This document shows, in pieces, positions 57,312 to 64,000 of a DNA stretch of 64,000 nucleotides (position 1 is its first letter; each line of letters begins with the position of its first letter). The notes beneath the pieces were generated by a model. It saw only the letters and a program-made list of their open reading frames with translations. It was not told the DNA's origin and searched no databases. Position numbers and translations under genes: made by a program. Origin of the DNA: Candidatus Flexifilum breve (GTDB lineage Bacteria > Chloroflexota > Anaerolineae > Aggregatilineales > Phototrophicaceae); contig JADKGC010000001.1 of assembly GCA_016717205.1 (NCBI GenBank), positions 868,001-932,000 on the forward strand. Direction: 5' to 3'.

Positions 57312-60300
57312 CCTAACAGGCTCCCGATATCGTCTTCTAGGCGTGCCAGTGCCGCGCGCCAATCCGCCTCGGCAATACTGACAGTTTTCTGGTAACGGAT
57401 GTAATGAATATACACCTGCGGGATGCTTCCGAGCAATGCGCTGACCGCCGCGGCGTACACACCCACCTGCGGAATGTACTGCCGCGCGTGTTCCGTGAGC
57501 GACACGCCGCCCACGTAGCTCGTCTTGTAGTCGATAACCGCCCAGGCGCCGCTCGGGCGCTGGATGAGCAGATCGATTTGGCCGTGAATGGCGCGCTGCC
57601 CCGTCTCATAGATGAACGGGACTTCGCGCAGCACTTGGGTCGCCTCGCCAATCCATGTGAACACGTCACTCTGCCGAACTTTTTGCAGCAGCCCATACGC
57701 CCGGCTGACCGCTTCGGCGCGCGCCTCGGGGGTCACAATCCCCTGTTCCCACGCCCGACAGTCCAGCAGATACGCGAGCGCCGCGCGGTTATCCGGCAGA
57801 TCATCGCGAATCGCCTCGTGCACGATTTCGCCGATTTTGGTGTCGGAGATGCGATCCTGGCGCACGGTCGTCATGTCGATGCGGGCGGGCGCGTCGCCGA
57901 GCACACTGCGCCGCCACTGTTCCCGATAGATCGGGCGCGTGTCCGCGGGCGTGCCGTGCAGCGCACTCCCCATCTGCATGATCTGAGTGGCGGTCAGCGA
58001 GCGCAGAGTCGTGCGCGGATCAACGGGCAGCGGGGCGAGCAGGGGCGGCGCGCTTACCGCTTCCGCGCGGGTCTCCGCTTCCGGTTCGGGATCAGGCAGC
58101 GGGAGCGGCGGCAAAACCGCCTGAGGGCAGGTGATCGCCAGCTTACCCCACGGTTGCTCAAACACCTGCGCGGCGTCCAGCGCCGAGTCCGCTAGATCGA
58201 GCGCCTCAATCAGCCACCCAAGCCATCCACTCGCCTTGAGCTGGCCATCCTTCACATCCACCGCCCCGCTGATGAGCAAGTAATCCTGCGCGCGGGTCGC
58301 CGCCACATAGAGCAGGCGACGTTTTTCGGCTTCCTCGCGACCGGCTTGCAGACGTTCCGCTTGCCGGTAGGCGAACGGCGCGACCTGCTTGCCTTCGTCA
58401 TAGACGGTGCACGCCCAGCCCACCGCCGCGTCATAGATCAGTGCGTCTTTCGCGCCGCCGTGCTTCCACCCGTATGACGCATCCACAATCACCACGAGCG
58501 GAAACTCCAGCCCTTTACTCTTGTGCACGGTCATCAAGCGGATCGCATCGGTCGAGTCGAGCATGGCCTCGCCTTCGCGGGCCTCGGTCGCGCGCAAATC
58601 GTCCAGGTAGACCGAGAACGCCCCGAGCGTCGACCTGCCGCTCGTGCGCGCTTTGTCCAGCAGCTTTTCGACATTGCCGCGCCGCCGCGCGCCATCGGGC
58701 AGGCCGGAGAGCACGGCGAGATAGCCCGTACGTTCCAGCGCTTCCGTCAGCAGTTCGTGGATGGTCACGCGCCCCGCCAGCGTGCGCAGATCGCGCAGCG
58801 TCTCATAGGCGAATGTGAGCACGTCGGTTTCTTCCCAGAAGGCCGCGCGATAGGCAGGCAGTGTCGCCTCACCGAGAGCAGCCCACAGCCGATCTTTCCG
58901 CTCGAAGCGCAGCGCGAGCAGCGCCTCATCGCTCAGGTTGAAGAGCGGCGAACGCAGCGCCGCCGCCAGCGCGAGATCGTCCGACGGGTTGTACAGCGCC
59001 TTGAGCAGATTGAGCAGATCCCACACTTCCTGCCGATCAAAGTAGCCGCGCCCCGCAATCGACACGTAGGGCAAGCCCTCGGCCTTGAGCGCCTCTTCGT
59101 ACAGCGTCGAATTCGTCATCGCCTGAAACAGCAGCGCGACATCGCCATAACGCATGGGGCGCAGGCGGCGCTCCTCTTTGTCGAAGACCATGCGCTGCTC
59201 AACCTCAACGATGTGCCGGATGCGCTGCGCCAGTTCGCGCGCTTCCCATGCCCGCCGATCCACCTTCTCGCCGTCGTCCCCTTCCAGCTTGGGGAGCAGC
59301 AGCAGTTCAAGCGGCGGTGCGTCGGACGGCATATCGGCGCGTTCAGCTTCCATCAGCGCATCGAGCGCGATCTGGTAGGCGCGCACGGGTGACGTATCAT
59401 CGCGCTGAAGCACCAGATCGAAGATGTGATTGAACGCATCGACCAGCGGCTTGTGCGTGCGGAATGAGCGCGCCATGTCGATTTTGTGGCCGCCCGCCCC
59501 CGTGATTTCGCCCTGCACGGCGTCGAACACGCTCACATCCGCGCCGCGAAACTGGTAGATGCTCTGCTTGGCGTCGCCGACGACGAACAGGCAGCCGGGG
59601 ATCGCCGGGTCGGCGACCGCCTTGACGATCTCCCACTGCGCGGCGTTCGTATCCTGAAATTCGTCCACCAGCACGTGCTTGAATTCCGCACCGCGGTAGC
59701 GCGCCGCGACCTCGGGATTGCGCAGCAACCGCCGCGTCTCCTGTTCGAGATCGTCAAAGTCGAGCGCGGCGCGATCCGCCTTGGCGGCGCGGTAGGCGAC
59801 GCGCACCCGCTCGATCAGCGCGTGCCACAGCGGCAGCAGTTCCGCCGCCCGCTCGTCCAGTGCGCCCGACGGCTCGCCAATCTCCTCAAGCGCCGCTTTT
59901 GCTAGTTCGCGTTTCGCCTTGAGCGCGTCTTTTGCCGCTTTAAGCGTTTCTTTGTCGCCCCACGCTTTTTCTGTGCCCCCGCGCAGTTCAATCGCCGCGG
60001 CTAAGCGATTCAGTGCTTCGATCCGGCTTCCTAGGCTGTCAGCAGCGCGCAAAGCGGGCATCTGAGCTTCACACGCTTGCCACACCTCGGCCAACTTATC
60101 CCCCGTCGGAACAAAAGCGGCGGGCTGCCAGCCGTCTTGATACTCTGGTTCGGTCAAGAGCCGCGCGAGGCAGTCAGCCGTGTGCTGTTCCCATTGCGAC
60201 CGCCAGCCAGCCAGCGCATCGGCGGGCAGCGGCACGGAGTCCTGCTTCGCGAACACGGCCACACACTCTCGAATGGCTTTGGCATCATACTCGCGGAACA

Positions 60301-60757
60301 AGCGCGCTTCGGCGTCGAGGTCGCGCAGCACGGCGTCGATAGTATCGTTCAACAGCAGCTTGGCTTCAGTTTCGTCCAGTACGCTGAAACCGGGGTCGAT
60401 CTGCGCTTCGGCAGCGTTCGCCCGCAAAATTGAGGCACACAGCGCGTGAATCGTGTCGATGCGCGCGCTATCCATCGCCGCGATGCGCCCCGCCCACAGC
60501 GTTTGCGCCCGCTCATCTTTAGCCGCGCTGAGGGCGTCTTGCAGCGCCTTGCGCACACGGTCGCGCATTTCCTGCGCCGCCTTCTGCGTAAACGTGATGG
60601 CGACGAGCGCGTTCAACGGCCAATCGTCATGTTCACGCAGCAGCATCAGGTAGCGTTCGACCAGCACGCGGGTTTTGCCGCTGCCCGCACCCGCCATCAC
60701 GATCAGGTTGCGATCGTGCGTGTGAATGGCATGATGCTGCGCGCTAGTCGGTTTCAT
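57308..60757 (-). CDS. addA: AddA, helicase-nuclease subunit of the AddAB recombination enzyme
   Basis: 1149 residues from the ATG at 60757. UvrD-type helicase: Walker A (LIVMAGAGSGKTRVLV), FTQKAAQEMRDRV, Walker B (HVLVDEFQDTNAAQWE), DAKQSIYQFRGADVSVF, and LMTVHKSKGLEFPLVV. The C-terminal RecB-type nuclease has IHGQIDLLIQRPSGAWAVID then YKTSY, with the PD-(D/E)XK residues. With AddB it processes broken ends for RecA. Operon with addB upstream and the membrane protein downstream. Confidence 0.93.
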   Translation of the reverse strand: MKPTSAQHHAIHTHDRNLIVMAGAGSGKTRVLVERYLMLLREHDDWPLNALVAITFTQKAAQEMRDRVRKALQDALSAAKDERAQTLWAGRIAAMDSARIDTIHALCASILRANAAEAQIDPGFSVLDETEAKLLLNDTIDAVLRDLDAEARLFREYDAKAIRECVAVFAKQDSVPLPADALAGWRSQWEQHTADCLARLLTEPEYQDGWQPAAFVPTGDKLAEVWQACEAQMPALRAADSLGSRIEALNRLAAAIELRGGTEKAWGDKETLKAAKDALKAKRELAKAALEEIGEPSGALDERAAELLPLWHALIERVRVAYRAAKADRAALDFDDLEQETRRLLRNPEVAARYRGAEFKHVLVDEFQDTNAAQWEIVKAVADPAIPGCLFVVGDAKQSIYQFRGADVSVFDAVQGEITGAGGHKIDMARSFRTHKPLVDAFNHIFDLVLQRDDTSPVRAYQIALDALMEAERADMPSDAPPLELLLLPKLEGDDGEKVDRRAWEARELAQRIRHIVEVEQRMVFDKEERRLRPMRYGDVALLFQAMTNSTLYEEALKAEGLPYVSIAGRGYFDRQEVWDLLNLLKALYNPSDDLALAAALRSPLFNLSDEALLALRFERKDRLWAALGEATLPAYRAAFWEETDVLTFAYETLRDLRTLAGRVTIHELLTEALERTGYLAVLSGLPDGARRRGNVEKLLDKARTSGRSTLGAFSVYLDDLRATEAREGEAMLDSTDAIRLMTVHKSKGLEFPLVVIVDASYGWKHGGAKDALIYDAAVGWACTVYDEGKQVAPFAYRQAERLQAGREEAEKRRLLYVAATRAQDYLLISGAVDVKDGQLKASGWLGWLIEALDLADSALDAAQVFEQPWGKLAITCPQAVLPPLPLPDPEPEAETRAEAVSAPPLLAPLPVDPRTTLRSLTATQIMQMGSALHGTPADTRPIYREQWRRSVLGDAPARIDMTTVRQDRISDTKIGEIVHEAIRDDLPDNRAALAYLLDCRAWEQGIVTPEARAEAVSRAYGLLQKVRQSDVFTWIGEATQVLREVPFIYETGQRAIHGQIDLLIQRPSGAWAVIDYKTSYVGGVSLTEHARQYIPQVGVYAAAVSALLGSIPQVYIHYIRYQKTVSIAEADWRAALARLEDDIGSLLG

Positions 60758-60918
60758 GGCACACCCCGCTGATCGGCGAACCATCCTTGTAGGGACGCCA
60801 TACATGGCGTCCGTCGTTGGATTGATTAAAACGGACACGATAATTCGCATCCCAAATTCGGTCTGGCGAATAATGTTGGCTCCCCTCCCCGAATTCGGGG
60901 AGGGGTCGGGGGTGGGGT
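60758..60918. repeat. Short gap with two palindromic repeats
   Basis: Between addB and addA lie a GGACGCCAT/ATGGCGTCC palindrome (60793-60812) and a perfect 24-bp palindrome CCCCTCCCCGAA/TTCGGGGAGGGG (60882-60905), one from each dispersed family. Confidence 0.6.
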
Positions 60919-62574
60919 CTAGGCATCCGCATCCTTGTCCTGATTCGTCACGTGCACCCGGCAGAACTGCGCGAAATCACAGTAGCTGGTGCATTGACCG
61001 CTGTCCATGCCATTGGCGCGCGCGTGGAAGCGCCCCGCCCGACCGTCGCGGAGCAGACGGCGAATGTGCGTTTTCCCAGCATCGAGAACGGGATCATCCG
61101 GCGCCAGCGCACCGCTCACACTGCGGTCGCTGATATGGAAGAATGCGCCGCCCGCCACCTGATCCGGGCCAACCAGCGCCTGCGCCGCCGCCAGATACAC
61201 CAGCATCTGAAAGTTCCGCCCCTGCTCGATTTCGCTGCTCGGGATTTTGGTGCTGCCGCTCTTGTAGTCAATGATCACGAGGCGGTCGCCGATGCGATCC
61301 ATGCGGTCGATCACGCCGCGCAAGCGCAGCTCTTCGCCGCCGAGATCGAGCCGCGCTTCTTCGCGAAAGCCGAACTGCCGCTCAAAGGCGTGCGGCTGCC
61401 GTTCGCCGGGGAACTCTTTGCGGATCGGGTGCTTCTCGGAAAAATCAAACTTCACGAACTGGCGCAGACGGCGCAGGATGACTTGCTGCTCGTCAGCCCA
61501 ACGCGCCGATGGGCGAAAGCGGAGGCGCTTGGGCGCACCGGGGAACACCGACTCTGCCGCGTGTTCCAGAATCTCCAGCGCTGTGTCGACGTGTTCCAGC
61601 GCAATCGGCAGCCCACACGCTTTGAACTCGGCGTAGGTCTTCTCGAGAATTTCATGCTGGAGCGTGCCCAACTGGCGCGCGTCCATCCCCTCTTCCGGCG
61701 TTTCCAACGGTTCGAGGTTGAGCAGCCGCCGCGCGAAGAAACGGAAGTTACACACGCCGAATTCGGCCAGCTGGGTGGCGCTCCACACATGCTGCGCCGG
61801 GCTGAGCCAATCGGCGACCCGGCGGATGAGCGTTTCATCGGCCAAGCGCCCCACATAGCGATCATACGGCTGACGCGACAAGCGCCCGCGCTCGATCAAC
61901 AGTCCGAGTTCGATCTGCGCCCAGAACGCCGGATCAGCCTGCGCCAACCACTGCCGCAGCGCTGGCGACTGCATCGCTGCGACCGCCGCTTCGCTCCGCG
62001 TCCCGACCTCGTCTGCCGGGAGCGCCGCTCCGAGGCGGATGACTTCTGGTTCAACGTGCGGAAAGACCGCCTGTACCGCGCGGTAGAGGTGACTTTCCGC
62101 CCAGGCTTCGCCATTCTTGTAAACTGGGCGGGACAGGCACAGCGCGTGCCCGGCCAAGCCAATCAGCTCGTAGAACAGGCCCTCATCGTCGGCACGTTCC
62201 GCCTGCGTCGGCAGGTCGAGGCCGTCGGTCTGCAAACGCGCGCGTTCGCTGTCCAACAGCAGCGGATCTTGCGGGGATCGGTCGCGGGAACAGACCTTCG
62301 GCCATACCCGGCACGAATACATACGCATGCGGCAAGCCGCGCGCATCCGACACCGACGTGATGAGCACACGCCCATCCCGCTTCGCGCCGCGCCGAAAGA
62401 CCGCCTGATCCACCGCCGCGCTGAGATCGCGCAAAAACGTGTCCGCAGAATAATCGACCGGGGCGAACTGCAGCGCGCCGAACAGCGCCGCCGCCGAAAG
62501 CTGCGCCCGCAGGAGCGTTTTGAGCGCACCCAATGCCGCCAGATCGCGCTCGACCAGCGCCGTGAAGCGATCAT
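60919..62574 (-). CDS. addB: AddB, C-terminal nuclease part (frameshifted; true part is 60919 to ~62290)
   Basis: The real portion starts near residue 95 (SPQDPLLLDSERARLQTDGL) and runs to the end. It has the first Fe-S Cys in LAEFGVCNFRFFARRLL, the nuclease core with RLRGVIDRMDRIGDRLVIID then YKSG, and the closing cysteines GQCTSYCDFAQFCRVH. So both the PD-(D/E)XK nuclease and the 4Fe-4S staple are intact. The first ~95 codons of the open frame are out-of-frame sequence; the preceding part of AddB is in 62183-64000. One extra base near 62290 (CCGCGACCG region) separates the two. Confidence 0.82.
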   Translation of the reverse strand: MIASRRWSSAIWRHWVRSKRSCGRSFRRRRCSARCSSPRSIILRTRFCAISARRWIRRSFGAARSGMGVCSSRRCRMRAACRMRMYSCRVWPKVCSRDRSPQDPLLLDSERARLQTDGLDLPTQAERADDEGLFYELIGLAGHALCLSRPVYKNGEAWAESHLYRAVQAVFPHVEPEVIRLGAALPADEVGTRSEAAVAAMQSPALRQWLAQADPAFWAQIELGLLIERGRLSRQPYDRYVGRLADETLIRRVADWLSPAQHVWSATQLAEFGVCNFRFFARRLLNLEPLETPEEGMDARQLGTLQHEILEKTYAEFKACGLPIALEHVDTALEILEHAAESVFPGAPKRLRFRPSARWADEQQVILRRLRQFVKFDFSEKHPIRKEFPGERQPHAFERQFGFREEARLDLGGEELRLRGVIDRMDRIGDRLVIIDYKSGSTKIPSSEIEQGRNFQMLVYLAAAQALVGPDQVAGGAFFHISDRSVSGALAPDDPVLDAGKTHIRRLLRDGRAGRFHARANGMDSGQCTSYCDFAQFCRVHVTNQDKDADA

Positions 62575-64000
62575 CCGGGTTGTGACGGATGCTCGTCACC
62601 ATGTCCAGCGTGTACACGGGTGCGGGTGGGGCTTCCTCCGGGTCGTCGTCGGGATCGGGCGCATCCTGCCCGATGAGCACTTCCAACCACCCGACCAAGA
62701 CACGCACGTCATTAGTCTCCGGCGGCGTGAGCGCAGCGAAGAAGGTGGTCAGCGCCGCTTGCAGTTCCGCCGCCCGCTCCGCCGTGATTCCCGCCGCCGG
62801 ACCGCCGTCGTCATCGTCATCATCTGGCGTGATATCGGTCTCCGGCGCGATGAGTAGATCGATGGCCTGCAGCCACTCCGCGCGCCCCGCGAAGACCATG
62901 AACTCATTCGCCGCCCGTTCCAGCAGGTTGACCGCCGGTTCGTCGAGGCCGGGAACGCGGAAGTAGGGCGACCGCAGCGTGTCGAGCAGTTCGCGCCGCC
63001 GAAAGTTGAGCTTGGGCAGCGCCAGCACATTCAGCAGCGCGGTGATCGCCGGGTTCGCCTTGAGTGGCTCACCATAGTTGATCGCCACCGGGACGCCATA
63101 GGCGCGTGCCGCCGTGCCGAAGGCGTCGGCATACGTCGACCAATCGCGCACGGCGATCAGAACTTGTTCGGGGGGCGTGCCATCAAGCAGCAAGCGCTTG
63201 ACGCGCCGCAGCACAAGCGCCGCCTCCGCCACCGGATCTGGGGCTTCTAACAAACGGATCGCCTCGGTCGCCGTGGGGTAGATCTGCGGCTTAGGCAGCA
63301 GCAGGTGATCAGCGAGGTGCTGCAGCCCACGGTCCGCTTGATCGGGGGCGGGCGGCAGATGCCGAACTTCTGTCAACTGTGAGGCGTCATGCGTTGCGTG
63401 CAGGCGAAGACGCGCATCTTCAAAACGGCGTCCGATCGTCGCCTCGCGCCCTTCAACCGTCGTCAGCGTGATCAAAGTCTCGCCGACCCGCCGGCCAAGC
63501 TGAGCGATCAGCCGCGCCTGCAGCAGATTAAACTGGTCGTAGCCATCTACAATCAGCAGATCGACATCCGCCGCGACCGCGGGCTTGTTCGCCAGCACAT
63601 CGAGCGCCCGCCAGCCTTCCCCTTCGCGATCCACGAGGTGATGTTCGCGCAGCATATTCTGGTAGGCGTCGTAAATGCGCGCGAGTTCGCGTTCCTTGGC
63701 ATTCCCCGCCGCCAGTTCAAACGCCTGCGGCGTGATTAGATTCTGCTTAAGTTCGTAGATCAGGTCGGCGACGACGCGGATGAATCCGGGTTTGGTGGCG
63801 ATCTCGCGGTACACGTCGAGCGGCAGCCCGCGCAGAATCTCGCGCAGCAGACCGTAGCGCGCGGTGTCGTCGAGGCAGCGCTGCGGCGTCCCACCGAGCG
63901 TCAGCAGTCGGTTGTACAGGGGATAGAAGGTGAAGAACTCGATGTTGAAGAGCACACCCGACAAGCGGTGGCGAAAGTCCGCGATCTGGCGCTCGGTGGA
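62183..64000 (-). CDS. addB: AddB, N-terminal helicase-like part (5' end outside window)
   Basis: The frame is open to the window edge; a TTG at 63964 lies inside it, and upstream codons (STERQIADFRHRLSGVLFNI) continue the domain, so the start is beyond 64000. AddB-type helicase scaffold: LLIVDGYDQFNLLQARLIAQ, EAALVLRRVKRLLLDGTPPE, VLIAVRDWSTYADAF, and the late motif LITSVSDARGLPHAYVFVPG followed by MAEGLFPR. After that the frame leaves AddB and ends at 62183, while the protein continues in 60919-62574. Confidence 0.82.
   Translation of the reverse strand, partial: STERQIADFRHRLSGVLFNIEFFTFYPLYNRLLTLGGTPQRCLDDTARYGLLREILRGLPLDVYREIATKPGFIRVVADLIYELKQNLITPQAFELAAGNAKERELARIYDAYQNMLREHHLVDREGEGWRALDVLANKPAVAADVDLLIVDGYDQFNLLQARLIAQLGRRVGETLITLTTVEGREATIGRRFEDARLRLHATHDASQLTEVRHLPPAPDQADRGLQHLADHLLLPKPQIYPTATEAIRLLEAPDPVAEAALVLRRVKRLLLDGTPPEQVLIAVRDWSTYADAFGTAARAYGVPVAINYGEPLKANPAITALLNVLALPKLNFRRRELLDTLRSPYFRVPGLDEPAVNLLERAANEFMVFAGRAEWLQAIDLLIAPETDITPDDDDDDGGPAAGITAERAAELQAALTTFFAALTPPETNDVRVLVGWLEVLIGQDAPDPDDDPEEAPPAPVYTLDMVTSIRHNPDDRFTALVERDLAALGALKTLLRAQLSAAALFGALQFAPVDYSADTFLRDLSAAVDQAVFRRGAKRDGRVLITSVSDARGLPHAYVFVPGMAEGLFPRPIPARSAAVGQRTRAFADRRPRPADAGGTCRR

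Overview
The window reads as a high-GC bacterial chromosome, most likely Chloroflexota (Anaerolineae-like). Supporting signs are several secreted or lipoproteins with SH3b and LysM modules and Thr-Pro 'PTATPVPP' linkers, class III cyclase response regulators, a cdaA-cdaR pair, a DIP1984 protein, and many short 'GTAGGGACGC' and 'CCCCTCACCCC' intergenic palindromes. This placement is inference from gene content; no 16S gene is present.

Layout. (1) 1-2740 is an AT-richer patch. It holds the end of a winged-helix protein and a two-ORF gene that pairs two nucleoside-deoxyribosyltransferase/TIR-like domains with a Sll1717-type P-loop ATPase, a possible defence locus. (2) 2740-12713 is a plasmid-like integrated element: iteron-like repeats, primase-helicase, relaxase, a ribbon-helix-helix accessory protein, a HU-like protein, a run of six stem-loops, a ParM/ParR segregation pair, a divergent XRE repressor with palindromic operators, and a large serine recombinase. 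The recombinase reading frame ends inside an antisense tRNA-Glu(UUC), the probable integration site. (3) 12.8-19.9 kb is a signalling block (membrane histidine kinase, response regulators, two cyclase response regulators) plus lepB and der. (4) 20.2-22.7 kb is an AT-richer single-chain restriction-modification enzyme. (5) 22.7-31.4 kb is housekeeping: cdaR, cdaA, a TPR protein, argF, polA. (6) 31.6-46.8 kb holds a receiver protein with a C-terminal region resembling a dead IS200 transposase, lipoproteins, a V4R protein, miaB, a B12-type radical SAM protein, a metallo-beta-lactamase, a cytochrome c lipoprotein, a degenerate histidine kinase, a PHP phosphoesterase and a GT4 glycosyltransferase. 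(7) 46.8-51.8 kb has two ~0.5-kb direct copies of 'GT4 tail + methylglyoxal synthase' bracketing a 4-kb AT-richer island of three membrane-protein genes. (8) 51.8-64 kb holds a Crp/Fnr-DUF2892-glutaredoxin redox group, a LysM/SH3b protein and an addB-addA-membrane protein-propeller operon that runs off the right edge.

A recurring caveat: at least seven genes are broken by single-base indels, several inside short homopolymers, while both reading frames keep full family-level conservation (ATPase, relaxase, cyclase response regulator, histidine kinase, miaB, addB, second mgsA). This looks more like residual sequencing indels than decay, so those genes are probably intact in the organism.
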